Made by a program: the position numbers and the translations under genes. From Kutzneria buriramensis (GTDB lineage Bacteria; Actinomycetota; Actinomycetes; Mycobacteriales; Pseudonocardiaceae), in assembly GCF_003387475.1 (NCBI RefSeq), contig NZ_QUNO01000004.1:1-64000 (forward strand): a stretch of DNA of 64,000 nt, written 5' to 3'. The notes beneath the pieces were generated by a model that did no database searches, was not told where the DNA came from, and worked only from the letters and a program-made list of their open reading frames with translations. Each line of letters opens with the position of its first letter. The first letter of the stretch is position 1. Shown piece by piece: positions 42,176 to 51,469 of the stretch.

Positions 42176-43987
42176 TCAGCCCAGGCGCTGCTTCAGGGCC
42201 TCGAACTCGTCACGCAGCGAGGTCGGCAGCTTGTCGCCGATCTTGGTGAACCACTGCTCGATCAGCGGCAGCTCCGCCCGCCACTCCTCGGCGTCGAAGT
42301 CCAGCGCGGCGGCGATGTCCTCGGCCGGCGCGTCCAGGCCGGACAGGTCGAGGTCGGCCGGCGTCGGCACGTGGCCGATCGGCGTCTCCTCGGCGGCGGC
42401 CTTGCCCTCGATGCGCTCGATGGCCCACTTCAGCACGCGGCTGTTCTCGCCGAATCCCGGCCAGAGGAAGCGCTTGTCGTCGCCGCGGCGGAACCAGTTC
42501 ACGTAGAAGATCTTGGGCAGCTTCTCCGCGTTGGCGTTCTTGCCCAGCTGGATCCAGTGGTTGAAGTAGTCGCCGGCGTGATAGCCGATGAACGGCAGCA
42601 TGGCCATCGGGTCGCGGCGCACCACGCCGACCTGGCCGACGGCCGCGGCGGTGGTCTCGCTGGACAGCGTCGCGCCCATGAACACGCCGTGCTGCCAGTC
42701 GCGGGACTCGGTGATCAGCGGCACCGTGGTGGCGCGGCGGCCGCCGAAGAAGATCGCCGAGATCGGCACGCCCTTGGGGTCGTCCCACTCCGGCGCCAGG
42801 ATCGGGCACTGCTGCATCGGCGTGCAGTAGCGGGAGTTCGGGTGCGAGGAGAGCTCCGTCGACTCCGGCGTCCAGTCCTGCTTCTTCCACGAGGTGAGGT
42901 GCGCGGGCTTCTCGCCCATGCCCTCCCACCAGATGTCGCCGTCGTCGGTCAGCGCCACGTTGGTGAACACCGAGTTGCCGCGCTCGATGGTCCGCATGGC
43001 GTTGGGGTTGGTGTGGTAGTCGGTGCCCGGCGCGACGCCGAAGAAGCCGTACTCCGGGTTCACCGCGTACAGCCGGCCGTCCTCGCCGAACCGCATCCAC
43101 GCGATGTCGTCGCCGAGCGTCTCCACCCGCCAGCCGGGGATGGTCGGCTCCAGCATCGCCAGGTTGGTCTTGCCGCAGGCCGACGGGAAGGCGGCCGCGA
43201 TGTAGTGGACCTTGTTCTCCGGCGAGATCAGCTTGAGGATCAGCATGTGCTCGGCGAGCCAGCCCTCGTCGCGGGCCATCACCGAGGCGATCCGCAGCGA
43301 GTAGCACTTCTTGCCCAGCAGCGCGTTGCCACCGTAGCCCGAGCCGAACGACCAGATCGTCCGCTCCTCGGGGAAGTGGGTGATGTACTTCGTGTCGTTG
43401 CACGGCCACGGCACGTCGGCCTGGCCCGGCTCGAGCGGCGCGCCCACGGAATGCAGGGCCTGCACGAACTCGGCGTCGTCGGTGAAGCGGGCCAACGCCT
43501 TCTCGCCCATACGGGTCATGATGCGCATCGAGGCGACGACGTATTCGGAATCGGTGATCTCCACGCCCAGCATGGGTTTGTCGGCCGACAGCGGCCCCAT
43601 GCAGAACGGAATCACGTACATCGTGCGACCACGCATGCAGCCCCGGTAGAGGTCGAGCATGATGGCCTTCATCTCGGCCGGCTCCATCCAGTTGTTCGTC
43701 GGGCCCGAGTCGGCCGGGTCGACGGAACAGATGAAGGTGCGCTCCTCGACGCGGGCCACGTCGTTGGGGTCCGACGCCGCCCAGTAGGAGTTGGGCTTCT
43801 TCTTGAGCGGGACGAAGGTGCCCGCCTCGACCAGCGCCGCGTTGATCCGCGCCGACTCCTCCTCGGAGCCGTCCACCCAGACCACCCGGTCCGGAGTGGT
43901 CAGCTCCGCCACTTCCTGCACCCAGGTCAGGAGCCGTGCGTTGGTGGTCGGTGCCTGGTCGAGACCGGGGATGGTCAGTGCGGTCAT
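42176..43987 (-). CDS. pckG: Phosphoenolpyruvate carboxykinase (GTP)
   Basis: A 603-aa cytosolic enzyme converting oxaloacetate and GTP to PEP and CO2, the entry to gluconeogenesis. [12 protein letters not shown] is the kinase P-loop with the reactive Cys of GTP-type enzymes. [24 protein letters not shown] and [25 protein letters not shown] are family blocks. Length is standard. ATG at 43987 has AGGAGA 5 bases upstream. Upstream lie a LacI-type and a DasR-like palindrome (44242-44255, 44299-44310), possible carbon-source control. Confidence 0.96.
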   Translation of the reverse strand: MTALTIPGLDQAPTTNARLLTWVQEVAELTTPDRVVWVDGSEEESARINAALVEAGTFVPLKKKPNSYWAASDPNDVARVEERTFICSVDPADSGPTNNWMEPAEMKAIMLDLYRGCMRGRTMYVIPFCMGPLSADKPMLGVEITDSEYVVASMRIMTRMGEKALARFTDDAEFVQALHSVGAPLEPGQADVPWPCNDTKYITHFPEERTIWSFGSGYGGNALLGKKCYSLRIASVMARDEGWLAEHMLILKLISPENKVHYIAAAFPSACGKTNLAMLEPTIPGWRVETLGDDIAWMRFGEDGRLYAVNPEYGFFGVAPGTDYHTNPNAMRTIERGNSVFTNVALTDDGDIWWEGMGEKPAHLTSWKKQDWTPESTELSSHPNSRYCTPMQQCPILAPEWDDPKGVPISAIFFGGRRATTVPLITESRDWQHGVFMGATLSSETTAAAVGQVGVVRRDPMAMLPFIGYHAGDYFNHWIQLGKNANAEKLPKIFYVNWFRRGDDKRFLWPGFGENSRVLKWAIERIEGKAAAEETPIGHVPTPADLDLSGLDAPAEDIAAALDFDAEEWRAELPLIEQWFTKIGDKLPTSLRDEFEALKQRLG

Positions 43988-44241
43988 CTCGTCTCCTGCC
44001 CTGGGGTCTGCCGGACGAAAGCACAAGGGACGCCGCTGTCCCGGATGTGCAGACGACGGCGTCCTCATGGAAATGCGGAACACACCCGGCGGCGTCCGGG
44101 TGTGAGGTTTAGGGGATGCCCAACTGTATCCGGGTTACACAGCGGTGGCCGACCGTTCACCTGTCAGCCACCTCACATAAGCGATCAAGGAATCGATTCA
44201 GCACTCTTTTTGAGCAGGCTCGAGGCACAAAAAGGGATCGA

Positions 44242-44255
44242 TGAGAGCGCTTCCA
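44242..44255. promoter_or_regulatory. LacI-type (CebR/BglR-like) operator candidate
   Basis: TGAGAGCGCTTCCA matches 12 of 14 positions of the actinomycete consensus TGGGAGCGCTCCCA. It lies 255 bp upstream of pckG. A weaker relative is in front of the GH64 gene (17578-17591). Confidence 0.5.
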
Positions 44256-44298
44256 GTGTGTAACGGCGGTCACTCCGGAATCGTTTCTGAATACCTAT

Positions 44299-44310
44299 TG
44301 GTTCAGACCA
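44299..44310. promoter_or_regulatory. DasR-like (dre) palindrome
   Basis: TGGTTCAGACCA resembles the DasR operator core TGGTCTAGACCA (arms identical, centre differs). Flanks are AT on the left and T on the right. No chitin or aminosugar gene follows on the plus strand. Confidence 0.4.
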
Positions 44311-44633
44311 TAACGGACCACGTGGATCGGGCCGGCGAAATGGTAGCCCAAAATGAGACATCCCCGACACCAGACGGTATCGAGGCTGTGTCCGGGCTTA
44401 CGGGAGACGCAGCCCACGAGCTGTTGCGGCGGAGCCGGACGACCGCCCCTACCGGCGGGTAGGGTCGGGCCGGACGAGGTCACCGGCTGCGGAGCCGATC
44501 CGGACAATAACCCGCGAATCGCCCTCGCTCGGACCGCCCGTGGACCGACTCGACGGCCGCCGCCGATCGCCCGCACTCCATCAGCCGACTCGCCAGCCGC
44601 CGACTTGATGGCCGCGGCCGATCGCCCCGTCGA

Positions 44634-45067
44634 TCAGACCCGCTCGCCGGCCGCCGAAACTGGCGCGGACCATCGCCCGCCGCCATGTCCGATCGCGCCG
44701 CCCACTCGCCTCGATCAGGACCGCTCACCAACCGCCGAAACTGGCGCGGACCATCGCCCGCCGCCATGTCCGATCGCGCCGCCCACTCGCCTCGATCAGG
44801 ACCGCTCACCAACCGCCGAAACTGGCGCGGACCATCGCCCGCCGCCGTGCCCGATCGCGCCGCCCACTCGCCTCGATCAGGACCGCTCACCAACCGCCGA
44901 AACTGGCGCGGACCATCGCCCGCCGCCGTGCCCGATCGCGCCGCCCACTCGCCTCGATCAGGACCGCTCACCAACCGCCGAAACTGGCGCGGACCATCGC
45001 CCGCCGCCGTGCCCGATCGCGCCGCCCACTCGCCTCGATCAGGACCGCTCACCAACCGCCGAAACTA
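44634..45067. repeat. 81-bp tandem repeat array
   Basis: Four near-identical 81-bp units start at 44720, 44801, 44882 and 44963. A fifth partial unit runs to 45067, and one diverged unit precedes them (44634-44719); still weaker copies flank both sides. Units differ mainly at one spot (CCATGTCC in the first two copies, CCGTGCCC in later ones). 81 is a multiple of three and several frames on both strands stay open, so protein-like repeats appear on paper (27 residues per unit). Confidence 0.9.
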
Positions 45068-45121
45068 ACGCCGGCCAGTGCCGGTCGGCGCGCCCGATCG
45101 GCTCCAGCTGATCGCTCTCGA

Positions 45122-45775
45122 TCAGGTCCACTCGCCGGTCGCCGAGTCCGTGCGGACCGCCTGCTGGCCGCCCTGCTGCTCGCCGCCCCACGACTGGTCG
45201 TCCGCGCCGAACTCCGCGAAGCCCTGGCCGTCCCGCTGGTACACCCCGCCCGCGTCGATATGGCCGCGCTCGATCTCGGTCCACTGGTGCTCGCCGGTGT
45301 GCTCGGAGATGGTGACCTGCCCCTTGGCGTCGATCTCCATCGAGTAGTCGGCCTTGCCGTCGCCGTCGGCGTCCGTGTACAGCCACGTGTTGCCGTCGGC
45401 GTCGGTGACGACCGCGGTGTCGTTGTGCCCGCTGTTGGTGGTGTCGGCGGTGGCCGGCCCGACGTTCTGCTCACCGTGCGGGGTGTCAACGGTGATCGAC
45501 CCGTTGCCGCCGCCCTGGGTCCACTTCCCGCTGGCCGCGTCGTAGTGCGACTGCCCGATCTGGTGGCCGTCGGCGTCGTACCTGGTGGCCAGGTCGGCGG
45601 TGCCGTCGTGGTCGGTGTCGGTGTAGGCGACGTGCCCGCCGTCGTCGCCGTCCACCTCGGCGGTGTCGAGGGTGCCGTCGTGGTGGTAACTCTCGGTCTC
45701 CGCGGCGGTGTACTCGTGCCCGTCGACCTCGATCTTCAGCTCGTGACCGTCGGCCGCACCGTTGTCGATGTACAC
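45122..45775 (-). CDS. Acidic Asp/Gly-repeat protein
   Basis: A 217-aa, strongly acidic protein without signal peptide. It is built from repeated TDxDxDGxxD units (YTDTDHDGTADLATRYDADG, YTDADGDGKADYSMEIDAKG and weaker ones), like calcium-binding EF-hand or thrombospondin-3 loops, separated by Gly/Ser/Gln-rich stretches. Similar acidic proteins (DUF6802-like) are known in Pseudonocardiales. It lies 71 bp downstream of the dynamin operon on the same strand and may belong to it. The function is unknown; calcium binding is inferred from the motif only. Confidence 0.75.
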   Translation of the reverse strand: MYIDNGAADGHELKIEVDGHEYTAAETESYHHDGTLDTAEVDGDDGGHVAYTDTDHDGTADLATRYDADGHQIGQSHYDAASGKWTQGGGNGSITVDTPHGEQNVGPATADTTNSGHNDTAVVTDADGNTWLYTDADGDGKADYSMEIDAKGQVTISEHTGEHQWTEIERGHIDAGGVYQRDGQGFAEFGADDQSWGGEQQGGQQAVRTDSATGEWT

Positions 45776-45846
45776 CGCGCTACCCCCGTCTTCACCGGTT
45801 CTTGCTGGTTGGACTCACGGTAGGGCGGATCGGTTCCCACAACCAG

Positions 45847-47658
45847 TCAGCCGCGGTCCCGCAGCTGCCGCAGGGTGGTCAGCAGCGCCTCGCCACGGTC
45901 CCGAGCGGCGGTGACGTCGGCGAGCTGCCCGGCGACGGCCTGCTGCTGCCGGGTCCGTTCGGCGGCGTCGAGGCGCAGCGCCTTGTCGACCTCGCGGAGC
46001 TCCTCCTCGATCGCCTCGATACGGCCGGTCAGCGCCTCGTCCAGCGCGAGCGACAGCTGACCCTCGGCGTCGATGAGCTGCTCGGACACGAGCTGGTCGA
46101 GGGTGGAGCGGGCGTCGGCGAGGGCATCGGAGAGCCACTGGCGCATGTGCTGCTTGTCGGCAAGGTGCTTGCGGGTGCGGGCCATCCAGTAGCCGGCGCC
46201 GAGGCCGAGCACGATCGTCACGGGAAGCACGATCGGGTTCAGGGCGGCGACGCCGATGCCGGCCAGCGGCAGTGCGGCGATGCGGCCGGCGCCGAGTCCA
46301 CCGGAGACGCCCATGAACACCAGCAGCCGGTCCTCGGCGGTCGCCGTCCGCTTCTCGGGGGCCCTCAGCACGACGGGCGGCTGCCCGCCGCGCGCGAACT
46401 GGGCCCGGATCACGGCCATCTCCGGTACCGAGAACAGCTCGGCGAGGGCGGCGTCGGCGGCGCGACCGAGCCGGTCGGCGAGCACGGCGTTGATACGGGC
46501 GGAGATCACCTGCAACGCGGCGTCCACCTGCTGCGGCAGCGCCGCGAGAGCCTCCTTGTCGGCGCTGTCGATCGTCTGCCGGAACCAGGCCTGCGCGTCC
46601 CGGACCTGCCGGCTGACCTCGTGCAGCGACTCCAGCCGCGCCCGCTGGATCTCGGTGCGCAGCTTGACCTGCCAGCTCCGGGTCGACGACTTGCGCTCGG
46701 CGGCCAGCTTGTCGCGGCGGGCCCGCAGCGCATCGGCCTCGTCGTGGCCGGTCTCCAGCGCCCGCGCCGACGATTCGAGCCGGGCGACGACCTCGCCGAT
46801 GGCGGTGGTCAACGTCCGCAGGGCGTTGGCCTCGGCCAACATCAGCGACCGTCCGACGACCAGCTCCTGCACGGCCACCTGAAGATCGCCGACGCCGGAC
46901 TTCTCGCGCAGCATCGCCGCGGCAGCGGGATTCGGGGCCTTCGCGGCCATCTCGAACATCCGCGCCGACACCGGATGGAACTTCGCGGCGGCGAAGCGCG
47001 GCGCGTGCTCGGCCAGCAGCCGACGGTCCGCGTCCAGGATCTCGCGCCAGCCCCGGAACTGGTCCACCTTGGTCAGCGCGAACACCACCGTCTCGACGCG
47101 TTCGCCGACACCGGCGAGGAAATCCAGCTCCCCCTTGGTGAACGGCGCGGAGGCGTCCACCACGAACAGCAGGGCGGTGGCCGTCGCGGCGGCCTCGGCG
47201 GCCAGCTCGCCGTGCATGGAGTTGAGCCCGCCGACGCCAGGAGTGTCCACAACGGACAGACGCGCCAGCAACGGGATCGGGGCCTCGACCTCGATGTGCC
47301 GGGGCGGCTGCTGCTCGCCGCCGGTGATCCAGCGGCCGAGCTCCTCGACGGGGATGTCGATCGGCTCGGCATAGCAGGCGCGCGCCGCCCACGTCTCGCC
47401 GTGCCGCAGCACGAGGTAGCTCGCGGTGGCCACGTCGGCGTCCACGGGCGACAGCCCCGGCGTTGCGATCAGGGCGTTGACCAGGGAGCTCTTGCCGCGG
47501 TTGGTCTCGCCGACGACCACCACCGACGGCGTGGCGTCCCGCCGGGCGAGCAGTCGCTCGATCTGGTCGGCGGCCCGGCCGTCGTGGTCGCGGAGCAGCG
47601 TCGCCAGGCGCTCGCGGGCCTGTTTGACCAGCTGCGGCAGTTGCGGGGTCGGCGTCAT
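45847..47658 (-). CDS. Dynamin-like GTPase, IniA-like
   Basis: A 603-aa large GTPase. P-loop GETNRGKS (50-57), G3 DTPG (138-141), G4 TKVD (196-199). A long helical stalk is interrupted at ~430-480 by two adjacent hydrophobic helices (ALPLAGIGVAALNPIVLPVTIVLGLGAGYWM), the membrane-insertion paddle of bacterial dynamins such as mycobacterial IniA. It should remodel the cytoplasmic membrane. The start overlaps the GrpE-like stop (ATGA), so these are coupled. Confidence 0.85.
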   Translation of the reverse strand: MTPTPQLPQLVKQARERLATLLRDHDGRAADQIERLLARRDATPSVVVVGETNRGKSSLVNALIATPGLSPVDADVATASYLVLRHGETWAARACYAEPIDIPVEELGRWITGGEQQPPRHIEVEAPIPLLARLSVVDTPGVGGLNSMHGELAAEAAATATALLFVVDASAPFTKGELDFLAGVGERVETVVFALTKVDQFRGWREILDADRRLLAEHAPRFAAAKFHPVSARMFEMAAKAPNPAAAAMLREKSGVGDLQVAVQELVVGRSLMLAEANALRTLTTAIGEVVARLESSARALETGHDEADALRARRDKLAAERKSSTRSWQVKLRTEIQRARLESLHEVSRQVRDAQAWFRQTIDSADKEALAALPQQVDAALQVISARINAVLADRLGRAADAALAELFSVPEMAVIRAQFARGGQPPVVLRAPEKRTATAEDRLLVFMGVSGGLGAGRIAALPLAGIGVAALNPIVLPVTIVLGLGAGYWMARTRKHLADKQHMRQWLSDALADARSTLDQLVSEQLIDAEGQLSLALDEALTGRIEAIEEELREVDKALRLDAAERTRQQQAVAGQLADVTAARDRGEALLTTLRQLRDRG

Positions 47659-47960
47659 GACTGTCCTACGTAGACGATCACGATCGGCGCCCGCAGCGAC
47701 TGGCCGCGGTCGGTGAAGCCGGGCACCTCGGTCTCGGCGATCAGCCCCACCAGCGCCGGGTCGTCGGTCGGCGCGGTGCCGCCGGCCTCGTGCACGGCCG
47801 GGTCGAACCGCTCGCCGTCGGGCCGGACCGCCCGCACACCGACCTCGGCGAGCCCCTGCTCCAGCCGCGCCACCACGCCGGCGCTGCGGGCCCGGTCCAG
47901 CGCGTACAGGCACATCCCGATCAGTGCCCGGCGCTCGGCGAGTGCCTGCTCAGCCTCCAC
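47655..47960 (-). CDS. GrpE-like nucleotide-exchange factor, short form
   Basis: A 101-aa protein. The C-terminal half has the GrpE head pattern (GVRAVRPDGERFDPAVHEAGGT, then ALVGLIAETEVPGFTDRGQSLRAPIVIVYV). The long dimer helix of true GrpE is reduced to ~45 residues. GTG start 11 bp inside the end of the upstream dynamin gene; the stop overlaps the next dynamin start. No DnaK-like gene is in the window, so the partner could be an Hsp70-like protein elsewhere or a dynamin itself. Confidence 0.72.
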   Translation of the reverse strand: MEAEQALAERRALIGMCLYALDRARSAGVVARLEQGLAEVGVRAVRPDGERFDPAVHEAGGTAPTDDPALVGLIAETEVPGFTDRGQSLRAPIVIVYVGQS

Positions 47961-49485
47961 TGGCCCCCCTCAGTTGCTGCCAGATGAGGAAATATGCCCG
48001 GTGCACCACGTGCGCGACCCGGCTTTGCGCCGGAGTGGCCCCGAACGAGGCGAACGAGCGCCACCAGCCGGCCCGCTCCAGGGCATAGGCGACGAGCTCG
48101 TGCGGCGGCCGGCCGACCAGGCCCAGCTGCTCGGGAATGCTGGCGGAGCCGCCGACCCGCAGGACCTCCTCGGCCAGGTCGTCGGGCATCGACACGGCAT
48201 TCGCGGTGATCAACGTCAGCGCTTCGAGGAGTCGGAGCTGGTGAGCCTCGGGACGGCCGAGCAGCTGCTCGATGGCGTCGTGCACCCGCCGCCGCTCGCC
48301 CGGATCGGCCGCGGCCAGCGCCGTCACCGAGGCGAGCGCGGCCGCCGCCTTGATCCCGTCGGCGCGGGCCCGGAACACGGCGTCCAGCTTCGCGCGGACG
48401 TCGGCGAGCCCGGAGGCGTCGAGCAGGACACGCCGCAACGCCCCGGCCGTGATCTCCGGCTCGGCGCGGATGGCCCGCACCGCGTGGCCGACGCCGTACA
48501 GGTCGAGCTTGGTCAGCAGCCGGGCGCGGGTCGTCGCCGGCACCGGGCACTCCCAGGTGGTGAACAGGTCCGCCGACATCAACATCGTCTGCCAGCTGTC
48601 CTCGTCGACCTCGGCCAGCTCGCGCAGGGCATCGGCGTCGGCCGAGGTGAACGCCCCCGACTCGGCGGACTCGGCCAGCAGCCCGATCACCGGCAGCACA
48701 TCGGCCACCCGCGGTTTCAACGTCGCGGCCTGCCGGCCGGCGAGGAGCGCGGCCGCCTGCCACACGTCGCCGTCCGAGCCCGTGACGGATTCCGGCGGGA
48801 TCGTGTCGGCCTTGTTCAGTACGGCGATGGCGTTGACCGGGCCGGCGTCGCGGCCGGCGGTGGCCGCAGTGAACGCCCGCAGCGTCTCCTGGTCGTCGGC
48901 GCGGACGGTCTGCGTGAAGACGTAGAGCACCGCCTCCGCGCCGGCGACCGCGTCCCGCGACACCTGGTCCAGCAGCTTCTCGGTCCGCGCCACCGATTCC
49001 GAGTCCAGCGACCCGAGCCCCGGCGTGTCGATCACGGTGAGTTCCCGCAGCACCTCGTTGGTGAGGTACGCCTCCAGGTGCGACACCGTCCGGACGTCCG
49101 CGTCCAGCTCCGCGGGGATCATGCCGTCCGGGTCGAAGGGCAGCACCCGCCGCGAGCCGTCCACGCCGACGACCTCGATTCGGTCCACCGCGCCGTACTG
49201 GAACCGGGTCACCAGCCGGGTGGTCTCGCCGATGCCCACCGGCGCGACACGCCGCCCGATCAGGGCGTTGACCAGCGTGGACTTGCCGGACTTGAGCCGC
49301 CCGGCGACGGCCACCTGGAGCGGCGCCGACAGCCGCCGGACCACCTCGTCGAAGCCCGCGGCGGTGGCCGGGCCGACCTGCGGCCGCAGCGTGTGCGCCA
49401 ACCGCGCCACCGCGGCCGACAGCGGCCCGGCCAGGGAGGAGGTCACCAGGCAGATGGTGCCATGCCGGCGATGTGGATCACTCAT
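47950..49485 (-). CDS. Dynamin-like GTPase, IniC-like
   Basis: A 511-aa GTPase. P-loop GRLKSGKS (62-69), G3 DTPG (153-156), and LNKAD as G4. It lacks an obvious membrane hairpin, as IniC does compared with IniA. First gene of a tight three-gene unit (with the GrpE-like and IniA-like genes). ATG at 49485 is chosen; no strong Shine-Dalgarno is seen and V14 is an alternative. Divergent from the histidine kinase gene (71-bp gap). Confidence 0.83.
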   Translation of the reverse strand: MSDPHRRHGTICLVTSSLAGPLSAAVARLAHTLRPQVGPATAAGFDEVVRRLSAPLQVAVAGRLKSGKSTLVNALIGRRVAPVGIGETTRLVTRFQYGAVDRIEVVGVDGSRRVLPFDPDGMIPAELDADVRTVSHLEAYLTNEVLRELTVIDTPGLGSLDSESVARTEKLLDQVSRDAVAGAEAVLYVFTQTVRADDQETLRAFTAATAGRDAGPVNAIAVLNKADTIPPESVTGSDGDVWQAAALLAGRQAATLKPRVADVLPVIGLLAESAESGAFTSADADALRELAEVDEDSWQTMLMSADLFTTWECPVPATTRARLLTKLDLYGVGHAVRAIRAEPEITAGALRRVLLDASGLADVRAKLDAVFRARADGIKAAAALASVTALAAADPGERRRVHDAIEQLLGRPEAHQLRLLEALTLITANAVSMPDDLAEEVLRVGGSASIPEQLGLVGRPPHELVAYALERAGWWRSFASFGATPAQSRVAHVVHRAYFLIWQQLRGASGG

Positions 49486-49556
49486 TCTGGGGTAGTAGCT
49501 GTCTGTGGTACCCCAGGGCGACGCTGCGGCCGGGGCACCGAACATAGGCTGGGCCC

Positions 49557-50774
49557 GTGCGACGGCTGAGCCTGTGGATGCGTGCTCACCCGGTGGTCGG
49601 GGACACCCTGATCGCCGGGCTGATCGGCATTCCCGACCTGCTGAGCACCGTCGCGAACCTGGGCGGCACGCCGCGCGGTGTGTACCTGCTGGTGGGCCTG
49701 TTCCTGTGGGGACCGCTGATCTTCCGGCGGGCCCGGCCCAAGCTGACCAGCAACATCATCCTGGTCGCGGCGTTCGTGCAGCTGGTCACCCACAACGTGA
49801 CGCACGGCGAGTACGGGATCATGGAAGGCGTGCCGGTGCGGCCGGCCGACTTCGCGCTCGGCATCGCGCTGTACACGATGGTCGCCTACGTGGGCCGCCG
49901 GCAGGGCCTGATCTACGCGGCCTGGCTTCTGCTCGGCACCGTGCTGTGGGAGGTCTGGCGGATCCAGGACCCGCCCGAGGTGGCCATCAGCTTCTTCATG
50001 GTCGTCTGCATCTTCGGCTTCTGCTGGGCGGTCGGCGAGTTCGTCGGCGCCCGCCGCGCGCTCAACGCCGAGTTGCTGGAACGGCTGAAGCTGCTGGAGG
50101 TCGAGCGCGACCAGCAGGCCAGGATCGCCGTCGCCGACGAACGCACCCGGATCGCCCGCGAGCTGCACGACGTCGTCGCGCACGCGGTGAGCGTGATGGT
50201 GGTGCAGGCCGACGGCGCCGCCTACGCGCTGCAATCGGATCCGCAGATGGCGCAGCTGGCGCTGTCCACGATCTCCGACACCGGACGGCAGGCGCTGGGC
50301 GAGCTGCGCCGGCTGCTCGGCCTGATGCGCAACGAGTCCGACAGCGAGACCGACCGGCTGCCGCAGCCGGACACCAGCTCGCTGCCGCAGCTGGCCGAGC
50401 AGGTCCGCACCGCCGGCCTGCCGGTGAGCCTGACGCTGCGCGGCGACCTGGGCGACCTGCCCGCTGGCGTCGGGCTTTCGGTGTACCGCATCGTGCAGGA
50501 GGCGCTGACCAACTCGCTCAAGCACGCCGGCGGCAGCGCGTCCGCGGACGTGTTCGTGACCAGGGCCGAGGACCGGATCGACGTGGTGGTGGACGACAAC
50601 GGCTTCGGCACGCCGCGCGAGCTGGCCGGCATGTCCGGCGGCAACGGGCTGATCGGCATGCGGGAGCGGGCCGGAGTGCTCGGCGGCAGCCTGGAGGCCG
50701 GGCCGCGGCCGGGCGGCGGCTGGCGCGTCCACGCCGTGCTGCCGGTCGGCGCCGCGCAGGGACCCCTAGTCTGA
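49557..50774 (+). CDS. Sensor histidine kinase (NarL-type, HisKA_3)
   Basis: A 405-aa protein. Four to five membrane helices (residues ~15-160) without a large sensor domain, a coiled coil, then the dimerisation helix with phospho-His204 in RELHDVVAH and an ATPase domain (DDNGFGTPRE, GNGLIGMRER). Likely an intramembrane-sensing kinase. It overlaps the response-regulator start by one base, so the two form a pair. The stimulus is unknown; the divergent dynamin operon next door is a possible target, by position only. Confidence 0.92.
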   Translation: MRRLSLWMRAHPVVGDTLIAGLIGIPDLLSTVANLGGTPRGVYLLVGLFLWGPLIFRRARPKLTSNIILVAAFVQLVTHNVTHGEYGIMEGVPVRPADFALGIALYTMVAYVGRRQGLIYAAWLLLGTVLWEVWRIQDPPEVAISFFMVVCIFGFCWAVGEFVGARRALNAELLERLKLLEVERDQQARIAVADERTRIARELHDVVAHAVSVMVVQADGAAYALQSDPQMAQLALSTISDTGRQALGELRRLLGLMRNESDSETDRLPQPDTSSLPQLAEQVRTAGLPVSLTLRGDLGDLPAGVGLSVYRIVQEALTNSLKHAGGSASADVFVTRAEDRIDVVVDDNGFGTPRELAGMSGGNGLIGMRERAGVLGGSLEAGPRPGGGWRVHAVLPVGAAQGPLV

Positions 50775-51439
50775 TGCCCGTGATCCGAGTTCTGCTGGTG
50801 GACGACCAGGAACTGATGCGGATGGGCTTCCGCATGGTGCTCAACGCGCAGGAGGACCTGGAGGTGATCGGCGAGGCCGCGGACGGCGTGGACGCGGTGC
50901 GGCTGGCCGAGGAGCTGCGGCCCGACGTGGTGCTGATGGACGTGCGCATGCCGCGGCTGGACGGCGTGGAGGCGACCAAGCAGATCACCGAGGCCGGCAC
51001 CGCCAAGGTGCTCGTGATGACCACGTTCGACATGGACGAGTACGCGCTGTCGGCGCTGCGCAACGGCGCCAGCGGCTTTCTGCTCAAGGACACCCCGCCG
51101 GCCGACCTGGTGTCGGCGCTGCGGGCGGTGGCCAGCGGCGACGCGGTGGTCTCGCCCAGCGTCACCAAGCGCCTGCTGGACCGCTTCCTCGGCCCGGCCG
51201 GTGGCGGCGAGCTGCGCGACGCGTCGGTCCTGGACGTGCTCACCGAGCGTGAACGCGAGGTGCTGGTGCTGATCGCCAAGGGCCTGTCCAACACGGAGCT
51301 GGCGCAGAAGCTGTTCCTGTCCGAGGCGACCGTGAAGACGCACGTCGGCCGCATCCTCGCCAAGCTGGAGCTGCGGGACCGCGTGCAGGCGGTGGTGCTG
51401 GCCTACGAGACGGGGCTGGTCCGACCCGGCGACGTGTGA
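50774..51439 (+). CDS. Response regulator, NarL/FixJ family
   Basis: A 221-aa protein. Receiver domain with acidic pair Asp10/Asp11 and phospho-acceptor Asp56 (VVLMDVRMP), a conserved Thr and Lys (FLLKDTPP), then a LuxR-type helix-turn-helix (LTEREREVLVLIAKGLSNTELAQKLFLSEATVKTHVGRIL). Partner of the kinase ahead of it. Confidence 0.95.
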   Translation: MPVIRVLLVDDQELMRMGFRMVLNAQEDLEVIGEAADGVDAVRLAEELRPDVVLMDVRMPRLDGVEATKQITEAGTAKVLVMTTFDMDEYALSALRNGASGFLLKDTPPADLVSALRAVASGDAVVSPSVTKRLLDRFLGPAGGGELRDASVLDVLTEREREVLVLIAKGLSNTELAQKLFLSEATVKTHVGRILAKLELRDRVQAVVLAYETGLVRPGDV

Positions 51440-51469
51440 GCCCGGGCCGGACCAGGGTAGGGATCCCCG

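Larger units (their letters stand above)
43988..45121. other. 1.1-kb region without a convincing gene
   Basis: It holds the pckG upstream region, two regulator-like palindromes and an 81-bp tandem repeat. Open frames exist on both strands (for example 44353-45111 plus and 44480-45055 minus), but they come from the repeat staying open in several frames at once. None has a Shine-Dalgarno or a recognisable domain. Confidence 0.6.

Noticed and set aside
44241-44462. Plus-strand 73-codon ORF after the LacI-like site
   Set aside because: Its ATG lies within the operator-like palindrome, it has no Shine-Dalgarno, and the composition looks non-coding.
44634-45067. Possible CRISPR array
   Set aside because: Units are contiguous 81-bp direct repeats with no unique spacers and no cas genes nearby.
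44353-45111. Long plus-strand frame encoding a 27-residue repeat protein (and the matching minus-strand frame 44480-45055)
   Set aside because: The 81-bp unit is stop-free in several frames on both strands; no Shine-Dalgarno, signal or domain supports any one of them, so the frames are treated as by-products of the DNA repeat.
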